Of a DNA stretch of 13,435 bases, positions 7,016-13,435 are shown one piece after another. The translations under genes and the position numbers were made by a program. The stretch is from an uncultured Corynebacterium sp. (GTDB lineage: Bacteria > Actinomycetota > Actinomycetes > Mycobacteriales > Mycobacteriaceae), in assembly GCF_943914015.1 (NCBI RefSeq), contig NZ_CALUAK010000069.1:1-13435 (forward strand), written 5' to 3'. Every line of letters starts with the position of its first letter. Position 1 is the stretch's first letter. The notes below the pieces were generated by a model that saw only the letters and a program-made list of their open reading frames with translations, made no database searches and was not told the DNA's origin.

Positions 7016-8695
7016 ATGCAACACACCCTCTTCGCAGCGGGGGACTCTGTAGCCAACCTGGCGCAGACCTTCCAGGCCGATACGCTGTCCGTGGCGAACA
7101 ACACGTGGCTTACCGCGTTGGTTGGCACACTGCCACTCGTTGCCTTCTTTATCTTCCTCATGACGCTGAAGTGGAAGGCACATACCTCGGCCATCGGCGC
7201 CGTCATTGTTTCGTTGGTTCTGGCCATCTTCGTCTTCGGTATGCCAGTGTCTTACTCGATTGCCTCGCTCGGGCAGGGCGTGGCGTTCGGTCTCTTCCCG
7301 GTGGTCTTCATTATTTGGATGGCTGTCTGGTTGTACGACCTCACCGTGTCCTCCAACAGGTTTGAAGACCTTCGTCTGATCTTCTCCAAGATCGGCCGTG
7401 GCGACATGCGCGTGCAGGCCATGCTCATTGGCTTCTCCTTCGGTGGCCTCCTGGAGGCCCTCGCCGGCTTCGGCGCACCGGTGGCCATTGTCGCCGCCAT
7501 GCTGCTGTCGCTGGGCATGAAGCCGATGAAGGCCATCATTACGACCCTCGTTGCCAACACCGCCCCCGTCGCCTTCGGTGCGATGGCAATTCCGGTGACC
7601 ACGGCAGCGTTGCTGACCGGACTGGATCAGCGCGAAGTCGCTGGCATGACGGGTCTGCTCATGGCCACCATTGCAATCATCGTCCCGTTCATCTTGACCT
7701 TCATCATGGACGGTGTGCGTGGCTTCAAGCAGGTCTGGCCGATGGCCCTCGTCCTGGGCATAAGCTTCGGCGGTGGCCAGTACCTGGCAAGTAACTACTT
7801 CTCCTACGAGCTCACCGACGTTGTCGCCTGCTTGCTCTCCCTCGCAATCGGCATCGGCTTCCTCCGCGTGTGGAAGCCCACCACTCCTGAGGATCAGGCC
7901 AGCCAGGTAGACACCTCCCGTGCTCACGAGATGGACGGTAAGCGCACCTTCCTCGCTCTGTTCCCGTACCTGCTCGTGGTTGTCGTCTTCGCCATCGCCA
8001 AGCTGTGGACCCTGGGTATCAACATCCCGAAGGCTCTCGCCTCCACGGACATCAAGTTCCAGTGGCCGGTCATCGGCGGCAACCTCATGAACCCGGACGG
8101 CTCCGAGGTCACGGGTACGCTGTACAACTTCAACTGGCTGTCCAACCCCGGCACGCTCCTGTTCATCTCCGGTCTCATCACGGTTGCCGTGTACTCGGCA
8201 TACGCTTCCAAGGCGTTCCCCATGAGCTTCGGCCAGGGCTTCGGTGATCTGGGCAAGGGTGCCTACAAGATGCGCTTCAGTGCTCTCACCATTGCCTCCG
8301 TTATGGGTCTTGCCTACGTCATGAACTACTCCGGTCAGACCGCAGCCATCGGCGCGGCTCTTGCTACCGCGGGTACGGTATTCCCGCTTATCTCCCCGAT
8401 CCTTGGTTGGGTTGGTACCGCGGTCACCGGCTCCGCAACGAGCTCCAACGCACTATTCGCCAAGATGCAGGCAACTGCCGCCGGCGAGATCGGTGCCGAC
8501 CCGGTTCTGCTCACAGCAGCCAACTCCGGTGGTGCCGTCATCGGCAAGATGTTCTCCCCACAGACGCTTACTATCGCGGCAACGGCCGTCAACATGGAAA
8601 ATGGCGAGTCCAAGATTATGCGCAAGGTGTTCCCGTACTCCATGGGCCTCCTGGCATACATCTGCATCGTTGTCTTCCTGTTCTCCCTGGCATAA
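7016..8695 (+). CDS. lldP: L-lactate permease, LctP/LldP family
   Basis: The 559-residue integral membrane protein imports lactate, and probably glycolate, by proton symport, feeding the adjacent LutABC enzymes. Start ATG 7016 is preceded by AAGGAG with a 6-base spacer. Family landmarks include the N-terminal segment NNTWLTALVGTLPL, the motif GFSFGGLLEALAGFGAPVAI at about residue 141, VANTAPVAFGAMAIPV shortly after, NPGTLLFISG in the middle, and GSATSSNALFAKMQ near the C-terminus, all conserved in LctP transporters. Many hydrophobic helices are evident (12 or more expected), with a hydrophilic loop at about residues 285-310. Length fits the family (about 550). The gene stands alone, transcribed divergently from lutABC, and ends at a strong terminator. 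Confidence 0.96.
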   Translation: MQHTLFAAGDSVANLAQTFQADTLSVANNTWLTALVGTLPLVAFFIFLMTLKWKAHTSAIGAVIVSLVLAIFVFGMPVSYSIASLGQGVAFGLFPVVFIIWMAVWLYDLTVSSNRFEDLRLIFSKIGRGDMRVQAMLIGFSFGGLLEALAGFGAPVAIVAAMLLSLGMKPMKAIITTLVANTAPVAFGAMAIPVTTAALLTGLDQREVAGMTGLLMATIAIIVPFILTFIMDGVRGFKQVWPMALVLGISFGGGQYLASNYFSYELTDVVACLLSLAIGIGFLRVWKPTTPEDQASQVDTSRAHEMDGKRTFLALFPYLLVVVVFAIAKLWTLGINIPKALASTDIKFQWPVIGGNLMNPDGSEVTGTLYNFNWLSNPGTLLFISGLITVAVYSAYASKAFPMSFGQGFGDLGKGAYKMRFSALTIASVMGLAYVMNYSGQTAAIGAALATAGTVFPLISPILGWVGTAVTGSATSSNALFAKMQATAAGEIGADPVLLTAANSGGAVIGKMFSPQTLTIAATAVNMENGESKIMRKVFPYSMGLLAYICIVVFLFSLA

Positions 8696-8734
8696 AGTCA
8701 ACGGTTAGTTTTCCGGCCACGTAGCTGGTCACAC

Positions 8735-8763
8735 GTGCCTCACCTTCGGGTGGGGCACTTTTT
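8735..8763 (+). terminator. Rho-independent terminator of lldP
   Basis: GTGCCTCACC (8735-8744) pairs with GGTGGGGCAC (8749-8758) around a stable TTCG tetraloop, followed by five T. It lies 39 bases after the lldP stop codon. Confidence 0.92.
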
Positions 8764-8839
8764 ATATCGGGTTTAAGTCGGCTAGGAAACACGCGCGGTA
8801 GGTGCTGCCACCCAAATCGTCATATCTCCAGCTACGCGG

Positions 8840-8845
8840 TAAGAT
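8840..8845 (+). promoter_or_regulatory. -10 box for a probably leaderless argS transcript
   Basis: TAAGAT lies 8 bases before the argS ATG, so transcription should begin at or within a few bases of the start codon. There is no AGGAG-like sequence between them. Leaderless messages are common in Corynebacterium. No clear -35 is seen. Confidence 0.6.
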
Positions 8846-8853
8846 CACAGAAC

Positions 8854-10503
8854 ATGACCCCAGCTGATCTTGCTACTTTGGTAAAGAAAACCGCAGAATC
8901 GATCCTCCCAGATCCCAGCATCCTGCCCGAGGAGGTGACTGTTGAGCGCCCCCGCAACCCCGAGCACGGCGACTACGCCACGAACGTCGCGCTTCAGGTG
9001 GCTAAGAAGGCCGGGATGAACCCGCGCGAACTGGGGCAGAAGCTTGCCGACGCTCTGTCGGCCGACCCGGCGATTGAGTCCGCCGAGATCGCTGGTCCAG
9101 GCTTCATTAATCTTCGTCTCAACTCGGCCGCTCAGGGCGAAATTGTTGCGCGTGTGCTCGAGCTGGGGGAGCGCTTCGGCTCTTCGGATGTCCTCGCTGG
9201 TACGAAGATCAACCTCGAGTTTGTCTCTGCCAACCCCACCGGCCCCATTCACCTCGGTGGCACCCGCTGGGCAGCTGTAGGCGACAGCCTCGGTCGCGTC
9301 CTCGAGTTCTCCGGTGCGGACGTGACGCGCGAATACTACTTCAACGATCACGGCGGACAGATTAACCGGTTCGCACGTTCTCTCGTCGCTGCAGCTAAGG
9401 GCGAACCCACCCCGGAGGATGGCTACGGCGGAGCGTACATCAAGGACATCGCCGAAGCTGTGCTGAAGGAAGTCCCGTCCGCACTGGAGGGCACGGACGA
9501 AGAGGTGCAGGAAACCTTTCGCGCACACGGCGTGGAGATGATGTTCGACCACATTAAGAAGTCCCTCGCGGAGTTCGGTACGCACTTCGACGTGTACTTC
9601 CACGAAAACTCCCTGTTTGAATCGGGTGCGGTTGATAAGGCCGTCGAAAAGCTGAAGAACAGTGGCGAGCTGTACGAGGCGGACGGCGCCTGGTGGCTGA
9701 AGTCCACGGATTACGGTGACGATAAGGACCGCGTGGTGATCAAGTCCGACGGCAACGCCGCCTACATCGCCGGTGACATCGCTTACGTAGCCAATAAGTT
9801 CGACCGTGGCCATGATCTTGCTATCTACATGCTGGGTGCCGACCACCACGGTTACATCGCCCGCTTGAAGGCGGCAGCGGCTGCGCTTGGCTACGATGCC
9901 GACCGCGTCGAGGTCATGATCGGTCAGATGGTGAACCTGCTGCGCGACGGCAAGGCCGTGAAGATGAGCAAGCGAGCCGGCACGGTTATCACCCTCGATG
10001 ATCTCGTCGAGGCTATCGGCGTTGATGCTGGCCGGTACTCCCTCATTCGCTCGAGCGTGGATTCCACCCTCGACATTGATCTCGACCTGTGGGCAGCACA
10101 GTCCTCCGATAACCCGGTGTACTACGTGCAGTACGGCCACGCACGCCTGTGCTCGCTGGCACGAAAGGCCGAAAACGTCGGCGGTGGCGTGACCGATACA
10201 TCCGCAGCTGATCTCTCGCTTCTCACGCATGAGCGTGAGGGTGACCTCATCCGCACCTTGGGGGAGTTCCCCGCAGTGGTGGCATCGGCAGCGGAACTGC
10301 GTGAACCACACCGCATTGCCCGCTACGCGGAGCAGCTGGCCGCGACCTTCCACCGCTTCTACGACACCTGCCACGTCCTGCCCGGCCAGGATGAGGACGT
10401 TCAACCGATCCACGTCGCCCGCTTCGCGCTTGCTATGGCAACGCGCCAAACGCTGGCCAACGCGCTTTGCCTCGTCGGTGTCACCGCTCCGGAGAGGATG
10501 TAG
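8854..10503 (+). CDS. argS: Arginyl-tRNA synthetase
   Basis: The 549-residue class I aminoacyl-tRNA synthetase attaches arginine to tRNA-Arg using ATP in the cytoplasm. The N-terminal tRNA-recognition domain is at about residues 1-110 ([16 protein letters not shown] is typical of ArgS). The catalytic domain contains the HIGH-like motif in [12 protein letters not shown] (HLGG at 133-136) and the KMSKR loop at 370-374, which here keeps the full KMSKR form. The C-terminal anticodon-binding helices include [17 protein letters not shown] and end in VTAPERM. Length is the usual one for actinobacterial ArgS. The ATG at 8854 is supported by the -10 box immediately upstream and by the family N-terminus. 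Its stop is 3 bases before lysA, so the two are cotranscribed. In C. glutamicum the argS-lysA operon is reported to respond to arginine and lysine. Confidence 0.97.
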   Translation: MTPADLATLVKKTAESILPDPSILPEEVTVERPRNPEHGDYATNVALQVAKKAGMNPRELGQKLADALSADPAIESAEIAGPGFINLRLNSAAQGEIVARVLELGERFGSSDVLAGTKINLEFVSANPTGPIHLGGTRWAAVGDSLGRVLEFSGADVTREYYFNDHGGQINRFARSLVAAAKGEPTPEDGYGGAYIKDIAEAVLKEVPSALEGTDEEVQETFRAHGVEMMFDHIKKSLAEFGTHFDVYFHENSLFESGAVDKAVEKLKNSGELYEADGAWWLKSTDYGDDKDRVVIKSDGNAAYIAGDIAYVANKFDRGHDLAIYMLGADHHGYIARLKAAAAALGYDADRVEVMIGQMVNLLRDGKAVKMSKRAGTVITLDDLVEAIGVDAGRYSLIRSSVDSTLDIDLDLWAAQSSDNPVYYVQYGHARLCSLARKAENVGGGVTDTSAADLSLLTHEREGDLIRTLGEFPAVVASAAELREPHRIARYAEQLAATFHRFYDTCHVLPGQDEDVQPIHVARFALAMATRQTLANALCLVGVTAPERM

Positions 10504-10506
10504 CAC

Positions 10507-11898
10507 GTGGTCGACTCACGTCTCATTCCTGAGACCTATGACCGTGGCTTTACTCAGCCGGCCCCACGCAGTCTTGAGGAATTCAACGACCTCCCCGCGC
10601 ATGTGTGGCCGAAAAACGCTCGCCGTGAAAGCGACGGCTCTGTCAGCATCGCGGGAGTGAACCTGGCTGACCTTGCAGGCGAGTACGGCACTCCGCTGTT
10701 CGTCGTCGACGAGGACGATTTCCGCTCCCGCTGCCAGGCAATGGCTGCAGCCTTCGGCGCGGAAAACGTGCACTATGCGGCCAAGGCCTTCTTAACCAAG
10801 GCGATTGCCCGCTGGGTCAATGGCGAGGGGCTGCACCTGGATGTCGCCAGCCTTGGTGAGCTCCAGGTCGCATTGGCCACCGGCTTCCCGGCTGCGCGCA
10901 TCACCGCGCATGGGAACAACAAAACCGTTTCCTACCTGGACAAGATCGTCACCGCTGGCGTGGGCACCGTCGTCCTCGACGCGCCGGGTGAAATCGGTCT
11001 CCTTGATGAACGCGCCGCCCGCGCAGGCGTCACGCAGAAAGTCATGGTGCGAGTAAAACCCGGCATTGAGGCGCACACACACGAAATGATTGCCACGGCG
11101 CACGAGGACCAGAAGTTTGGCTTCTCCCTCGCCTCTGGTTCCGCGTATGCAGCGTGTGAAAAGACCCTCGACGCGGAGCATCTCGACCTCGTCGGCCTGC
11201 ACTGCCACGTGGGCAGTCAGGTGTTTGATGCGGAAGGCTTCTCCCAAGCTGCAGAGCGCGTCTTGTCTCTGTTCGTCGAGCTCCACGAGAAGCGCCACGT
11301 GACACTGACCACGCTGGATCTTGGCGGCGGCTTTGGCATTGCCTACACCGCTCACTCCCATCCCCTGAACGTCGACGATGTCGCCCAAGACCTCATTGCC
11401 CGTGTGGAGCGCCGTTGCGAGAAGCTTGGTCTTGATGTGCCTCGCATCATGGTTGAGCCGGGTCGTTCCATTGCCGGCCCCACCACAGTCACTGTGTACG
11501 AGGTGGGACAGGTAAAGGACGTCCACGTGACGGATCGGCAGACACGCCACTATATCGCCGTCGATGGTGGCATGAGCGATAACCTTCGCCCAGCGCTTTA
11601 CCAAGCGGAATATGATCTCCGCCTGGTGAACAGGGAAGCCTCGGGCACGCCGATCCCGACCCGCGTGGTGGGATCCCACTGCGAGTCCGGTGACATTCTG
11701 ATCACCAACGAGGCCTACCCGGATGACATTGCCACCGGTGACCTCGTTGCAACTGCTGCCACGGGTGCCTACTGCTATGCCATGAGCTCCCGCTATAACA
11801 TGATGCTGCGCCCTGCCGTTGTCTCCGTCAAAGATGGCAAAGCTTCCCTCATGGTGAAGCGCGAAACCATCGAGGATGTACTCAATAACCAGCTCTAG
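10507..11898 (+). CDS. lysA: Diaminopimelate decarboxylase
   Basis: The 463-residue PLP enzyme of fold type III decarboxylates meso-diaminopimelate to L-lysine, the last step of lysine synthesis. The GTG start is 3 bases after argS and has GGAGAGGA 8 bases upstream, inside the argS 3' end. The PLP lysine lies in HYAAKAFL (Lys about 93) in the N-terminal TIM barrel. LHCHVGSQ, the glycine-rich phosphate-binding GGGFG (from about 273) and EPGRSIAGP follow. The C-terminal beta-domain carries HCESGD, with the catalytic Cys at about 392 contributed across the dimer. The N-terminal extension of about 45 residues before the barrel is normal for actinobacterial LysA. All key residues are present. It is the last gene of the operon, followed by a repeat hairpin and a strong terminator. 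Confidence 0.97.
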   Translation: MVDSRLIPETYDRGFTQPAPRSLEEFNDLPAHVWPKNARRESDGSVSIAGVNLADLAGEYGTPLFVVDEDDFRSRCQAMAAAFGAENVHYAAKAFLTKAIARWVNGEGLHLDVASLGELQVALATGFPAARITAHGNNKTVSYLDKIVTAGVGTVVLDAPGEIGLLDERAARAGVTQKVMVRVKPGIEAHTHEMIATAHEDQKFGFSLASGSAYAACEKTLDAEHLDLVGLHCHVGSQVFDAEGFSQAAERVLSLFVELHEKRHVTLTTLDLGGGFGIAYTAHSHPLNVDDVAQDLIARVERRCEKLGLDVPRIMVEPGRSIAGPTTVTVYEVGQVKDVHVTDRQTRHYIAVDGGMSDNLRPALYQAEYDLRLVNREASGTPIPTRVVGSHCESGDILITNEAYPDDIATGDLVATAATGAYCYAMSSRYNMMLRPAVVSVKDGKASLMVKRETIEDVLNNQL

Positions 11899-11913
11899 AA
11901 CTCTAGAAGCGTG

Positions 11914-11953
11914 CGCTGGCTCTGGCATGCAGAGCCAGCGTTGAGAGCCAGCG
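11914..11953 (+). repeat. Hairpin with a duplicated right arm after lysA
   Basis: CGCTGGCTCT (11914-11923) is complementary to AGAGCCAGCG at 11931-11940, and also to a second exact copy at 11944-11953. Two alternative 10-bp stems can therefore form, only one at a time. There is no T-run, so it is not a classical terminator. It may stabilise the mRNA 3' end or be a small repeat relic. Confidence 0.55.
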
Positions 11954-12003
11954 CTCTGGGGAGCTCCGAAGGAGAAGGCACCAAAGCTCGCCTAGAGAAA
12001 GAT

Positions 12004-12047
12004 AAACGACCGGTCTACCACCAGCGAGGTGGTAGACCGGTCGTTTT
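12004..12047. terminator. Strong terminator of argS-lysA, probably bidirectional
   Basis: A perfect 19-bp stem (12004-12022 with 12028-12046) closes a 5-base loop, with TTTT ending on the plus strand and TTT on the minus strand. It separates lysA from the convergent small secreted-protein genes and may serve both. A weaker hairpin for the minus strand alone (12079-12087 with 12094-12102) lies closer to those genes, with a T-run 8 bases beyond it. Confidence 0.85.
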
Positions 12048-12129
12048 CGTTCGTCACCTGTTCATCAAAAAGTTCTACCGAGCGAGGTGCGAGCCTTGCT
12101 CGATCGACTTAGAAGAGCAGGCGAGAATC

Positions 12130-12429
12130 CTACATGAAGTCAGAGGATGCGGACGGGAAGTTCGGGATTAGGTTGCCCTGGATCGTCCCGTGGCGAACGA
12201 GGAAGTTGTACGCGTAGGCGATTTCAGCAATCCATGCTGCAAGGCCAACGGCGGTCAGAGTCCAGCCGACGATTTCGTAGACAGTGCCTGCGGCGGAGCC
12301 ATCGGCAGTCTGGCGAACAGCGGTCTCAGGAGCTGCGACGTCATCTGCAACGGCAACCGTTGTGCCGGAAACTGCAACCGTGCATGCCGTAGCGGCTGCA
12401 AGGAAACTGCGGGAAAGGGTAGAGCGCAT
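12130..12429 (-). CDS. Small secreted single-helix protein, paralogue of its upstream neighbour
   Basis: This gene is not recognised. It encodes 99 residues from an ATG with AGAAAGGA at good distance. A signal peptide is clear: RSTLSRSF, a hydrophobic core, and probable cleavage after AVA near residue 28. The mature part starts DDVAAPET, contains VRQTADGSAAGT (about 38-49), then one hydrophobic segment (about 51-74), then YNFLVRHGTIQGNLIPNFPS and a short polar tail. It aligns with the gene 25 bases upstream (12455-12745) over the mature start, the RQ-x-A-x(n)-GT stretch, the YN-x-L-V segment and the terminal G-x-x-x-P-N-x-P, so the two arose by duplication. They are probably cotranscribed. 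An envelope, pore-forming or bacteriocin-like role is possible; nothing in the sequence decides between them. Confidence 0.75.
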   Translation of the reverse strand: MRSTLSRSFLAAATACTVAVSGTTVAVADDVAAPETAVRQTADGSAAGTVYEIVGWTLTAVGLAAWIAEIAYAYNFLVRHGTIQGNLIPNFPSASSDFM

Positions 12430-12454
12430 GAGTTTATTCCTTTCTTATAAGCCG

Positions 12455-12745
12455 TTACAGAACCGGGAGGTTCGGCTCGATCTGACCAGGGATGATGCCA
12501 CGGCTGACGAGGGCGTTGTAGACGATGCCCCAGAAGCCACCAGCACTCAGAGCGCCAACAAAGAGGGACACGCCGGTGTAGATAATGTTAAGTGTGCTGT
12601 TAGCGACGGCGGTGCCCGTCTGGGAGCCCGCTGCCTGGCGGTAGGAGGTGTCCTCCGCGGGAAGTTCATCTGCAGTAGCGGGAACGGCACTCAGAACGAG
12701 TGCAGCGCTCATGGCTGAAGCAATTGCTGATCGTTTCAGGCTCAT
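12455..12745 (-). CDS. Small secreted single-helix protein, first gene of the pair
   Basis: This gene is not recognised. It encodes 96 residues. The ATG at 12745 was chosen because AAAGGA lies 6 bases upstream and the protein then opens with a typical signal peptide (SLKRSAIASAMSAALVLSAV, probable cleavage after ATA near residue 25). An ATG at 12826 would add 27 residues before the signal and lacks a ribosome site. The mature protein starts DELPAEDT, contains YRQAAGSQTGTAV (35-47), a glycine/alanine-rich hydrophobic helix (about 52-79), then YNALVSRGIIPGQIEPNLPVL at the C-terminus. There are no cysteines. It lies 25 bases upstream of its paralogue and shares the G-[QN]-x-x-P-N-[FL] ending with it and with the partial gene at 13264. 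It is probably an exported peptide that inserts into or spans a membrane; function unknown. Confidence 0.78.
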   Translation of the reverse strand: MSLKRSAIASAMSAALVLSAVPATADELPAEDTSYRQAAGSQTGTAVANSTLNIIYTGVSLFVGALSAGGFWGIVYNALVSRGIIPGQIEPNLPVL

Positions 12746-13125
12746 GAAAGTTCCTTTCAATCGTTGATTTGTTACAGCTTGCAGTTTACGAAACCAAATA
12801 CCTATTTGCAGTACATAAACAGCCAACAGGCAGACAACTAGCAGCCAAACATAAGAAAATGCTTAGAGTAAGTTCCCTGCCTGTGTAAATGTGTGCGCAG
12901 TATAAATTGTGAAATACGTCATAAAACTACAAAGGTAAAATTAATAGGCACCGTTTGGGGGTGAAGCTGATGGTAGCTCTAGCTGTGTTCTGGTGGACTT
13001 AGCTGTGCGCTGTGGCTTCTCGGCGGGGAAGTGGAAAACAAAAACTGAGCCTACGGATATCGGGAAGCGTCAATTCTTGTGGTTTGAGTAGAGCGGGCAT
13101 GTGGCTTGATGGGGTTTCGTGTATT
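12746..13125 (-). promoter_or_regulatory. Upstream control region of the small secreted-protein pair
   Basis: I see no gene here. The half nearest the pair is AT-rich, fitting a long leader or promoter region on the minus strand. Possible elements such as TTGGCT with TAGGTA (16-base spacing, about 12795-12825) are weak. A GlxR-like box is at 12908-12923. TAGCTGTG occurs twice near 12979 and 13000. A plus-strand frame of 13 codons starts near 12961 but has no ribosome site. Confidence 0.4.
12908..12923. promoter_or_regulatory. GlxR/CRP-like box
   Basis: TGTGAAATACGTCATA matches the corynebacterial GlxR consensus TGTGA-NN-TA-NN-TCACA at all but one specified position (T for C in the right half), including the central TA. 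It lies about 165 bases upstream of the small secreted-protein pair. GlxR is the cAMP-responsive global regulator of Corynebacterium; actual binding is inferred. Confidence 0.5.
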
Positions 13126-13168
13126 AAAAGCGCTCCGGATCAATTCAAATTGAACTGCCCTGGAGCGC
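13126..13168 (-). terminator. Rho-independent terminator of the partial gene at the right edge
   Basis: On the minus strand GGCGCTCC (arm 13162-13168) pairs with GGAGCGC (arm 13130-13136). The loop holds an inner TTCAA/TTGAA stem, and the outer stem is followed by TTTTAATA. It lies about 95 bases after the stop of the partial small gene, so it separates that gene's transcript from the 12455-12745 gene. Confidence 0.75.
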
Positions 13169-13263
13169 CTTTCTAGAGATGTTTTATGGCTGGATCAGAA
13201 AGATTCAGCGTTAGCCGGAAGGATTCGGTGCTATAGAGGGCCGAGTTCGAAATTCGGGTGAAT

Positions 13264-13435
13264 TTAGAGGCCGAAGTTGGGGAGTGCCTGGCCGATGGTC
13301 ACCATGGAAGCTGCTGCGTTGAGGATGGCAAGCACGAGAACGACGATGCCGACTGCAAGGCCTGCGTCGAGGACGATGGCGATGGTCTTTGCTGCATCGT
13401 CGGTGGTGTTGGAGAAGCCCTTGCCGAAGATGCCG
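13264..13435 (-). CDS. Partial small hydrophobic protein with the same C-terminal motif (5' end outside window)
   Basis: The minus-strand frame enters from the right edge (first full codon at 13434) and stops with TAA at 13264-13266, giving 57 C-terminal residues. It begins GIFGKGFSNTTDDAAKTI. A hydrophobic helix follows (about residues 17-45, IAIVLDAGLAVGIVVLVLAI and onward), and the chain ends SMVTIGQALPNFGL. The ending IGQALPNF parallels PGQIEPNL and QGNLIPNF in the two complete neighbours, while the rest is divergent. The codon use (GGC, ATC, GTC, CTC) is biased like a well-expressed corynebacterial gene, which supports real coding. A signal peptide cannot be judged because the start is missing. 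Function unknown. It has its own terminator at 13126. Confidence 0.72.
   Translation of the reverse strand, partial: GIFGKGFSNTTDDAAKTIAIVLDAGLAVGIVVLVLAILNAAASMVTIGQALPNFGL

Noticed and set aside
6971..7927. Minus-strand 318-codon frame opposite lldP
   Set aside because: The translation is dominated by Glu, His, Gly and Asp, typical of an antisense reading of a membrane protein gene.
8845..10506. Minus-strand open frame of 553 codons opposite argS
   Set aside because: It lies entirely antisense to an unmistakable argS, has no ribosome site, and its histidine/arginine/valine-rich translation matches no family. It results from codon bias in the real gene.
10792..11928. Minus-strand 378-codon frame opposite lysA
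   Set aside because: It is antisense to lysA, whose catalytic motifs are complete, and no ribosome site or known domain is seen.
12147..12718. Plus-strand frames over the small secreted-protein genes
   Set aside because: They are antisense to two genes that have signal peptides, ribosome sites and mutual homology on the minus strand.
1..13435. CRISPR array or phage gene cluster
   Set aside because: No regularly spaced direct repeats of 24-40 bases and no phage structural or cas-like genes are visible.

Overview
The window looks like chromosomal DNA of a Corynebacterium or close relative. The reasons are an argS-lysA pair (a conserved corynebacterial/mycobacterial neighbourhood), GTG and TTG starts with AAGGAG-type ribosome sites, a tRNA without encoded CCA, an apparently leaderless argS, and a GlxR-like box. 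The species was not determined.

Layout. (1) Bases 1-1620 are an accessory patch. It holds the 3' end of a CadD-type cadmium transporter, about 600 bases of gene-poor DNA with hairpins and a repeated palindromic motif, the C-terminal remnant of a transposase, and a tRNA-Arg(CCG) whose 3' end is tandemly duplicated. (2) Bases 1738-3405 (minus strand) carry a secreted alpha/beta-hydrolase of the tripeptidyl-aminopeptidase type. (3) Bases 3508-8763 are a lactate-use module: lutA-lutB-lutC on the minus strand, with start/stop overlaps, and the permease gene lldP on the plus strand. A regulatory region of about 400 bases rich in repeats lies between them, and no regulator gene is adjacent. (4) Bases 8840-12047 are the argS-lysA operon (plus strand), ending in a 19-bp-stem terminator. 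(5) Bases 12130-13435 (minus strand) hold two complete small genes and one partial gene. The two complete ones encode paralogous secreted proteins, each with a signal peptide and one hydrophobic segment. All three share a C-terminal G-[QN]-x-x-P-N-[FL] motif. I cannot assign this family a function, and it is the best candidate here for something undescribed.

How the genes fit together: LldP should import lactate, and LutABC should oxidise it to pyruvate through an iron-sulfur complex. Their divergent arrangement suggests shared control. ArgS charges tRNA-Arg and LysA makes L-lysine from meso-diaminopimelate, so this is an amino-acid supply and translation operon. The small secreted proteins have their own promoter region and terminators and are insulated from lysA.
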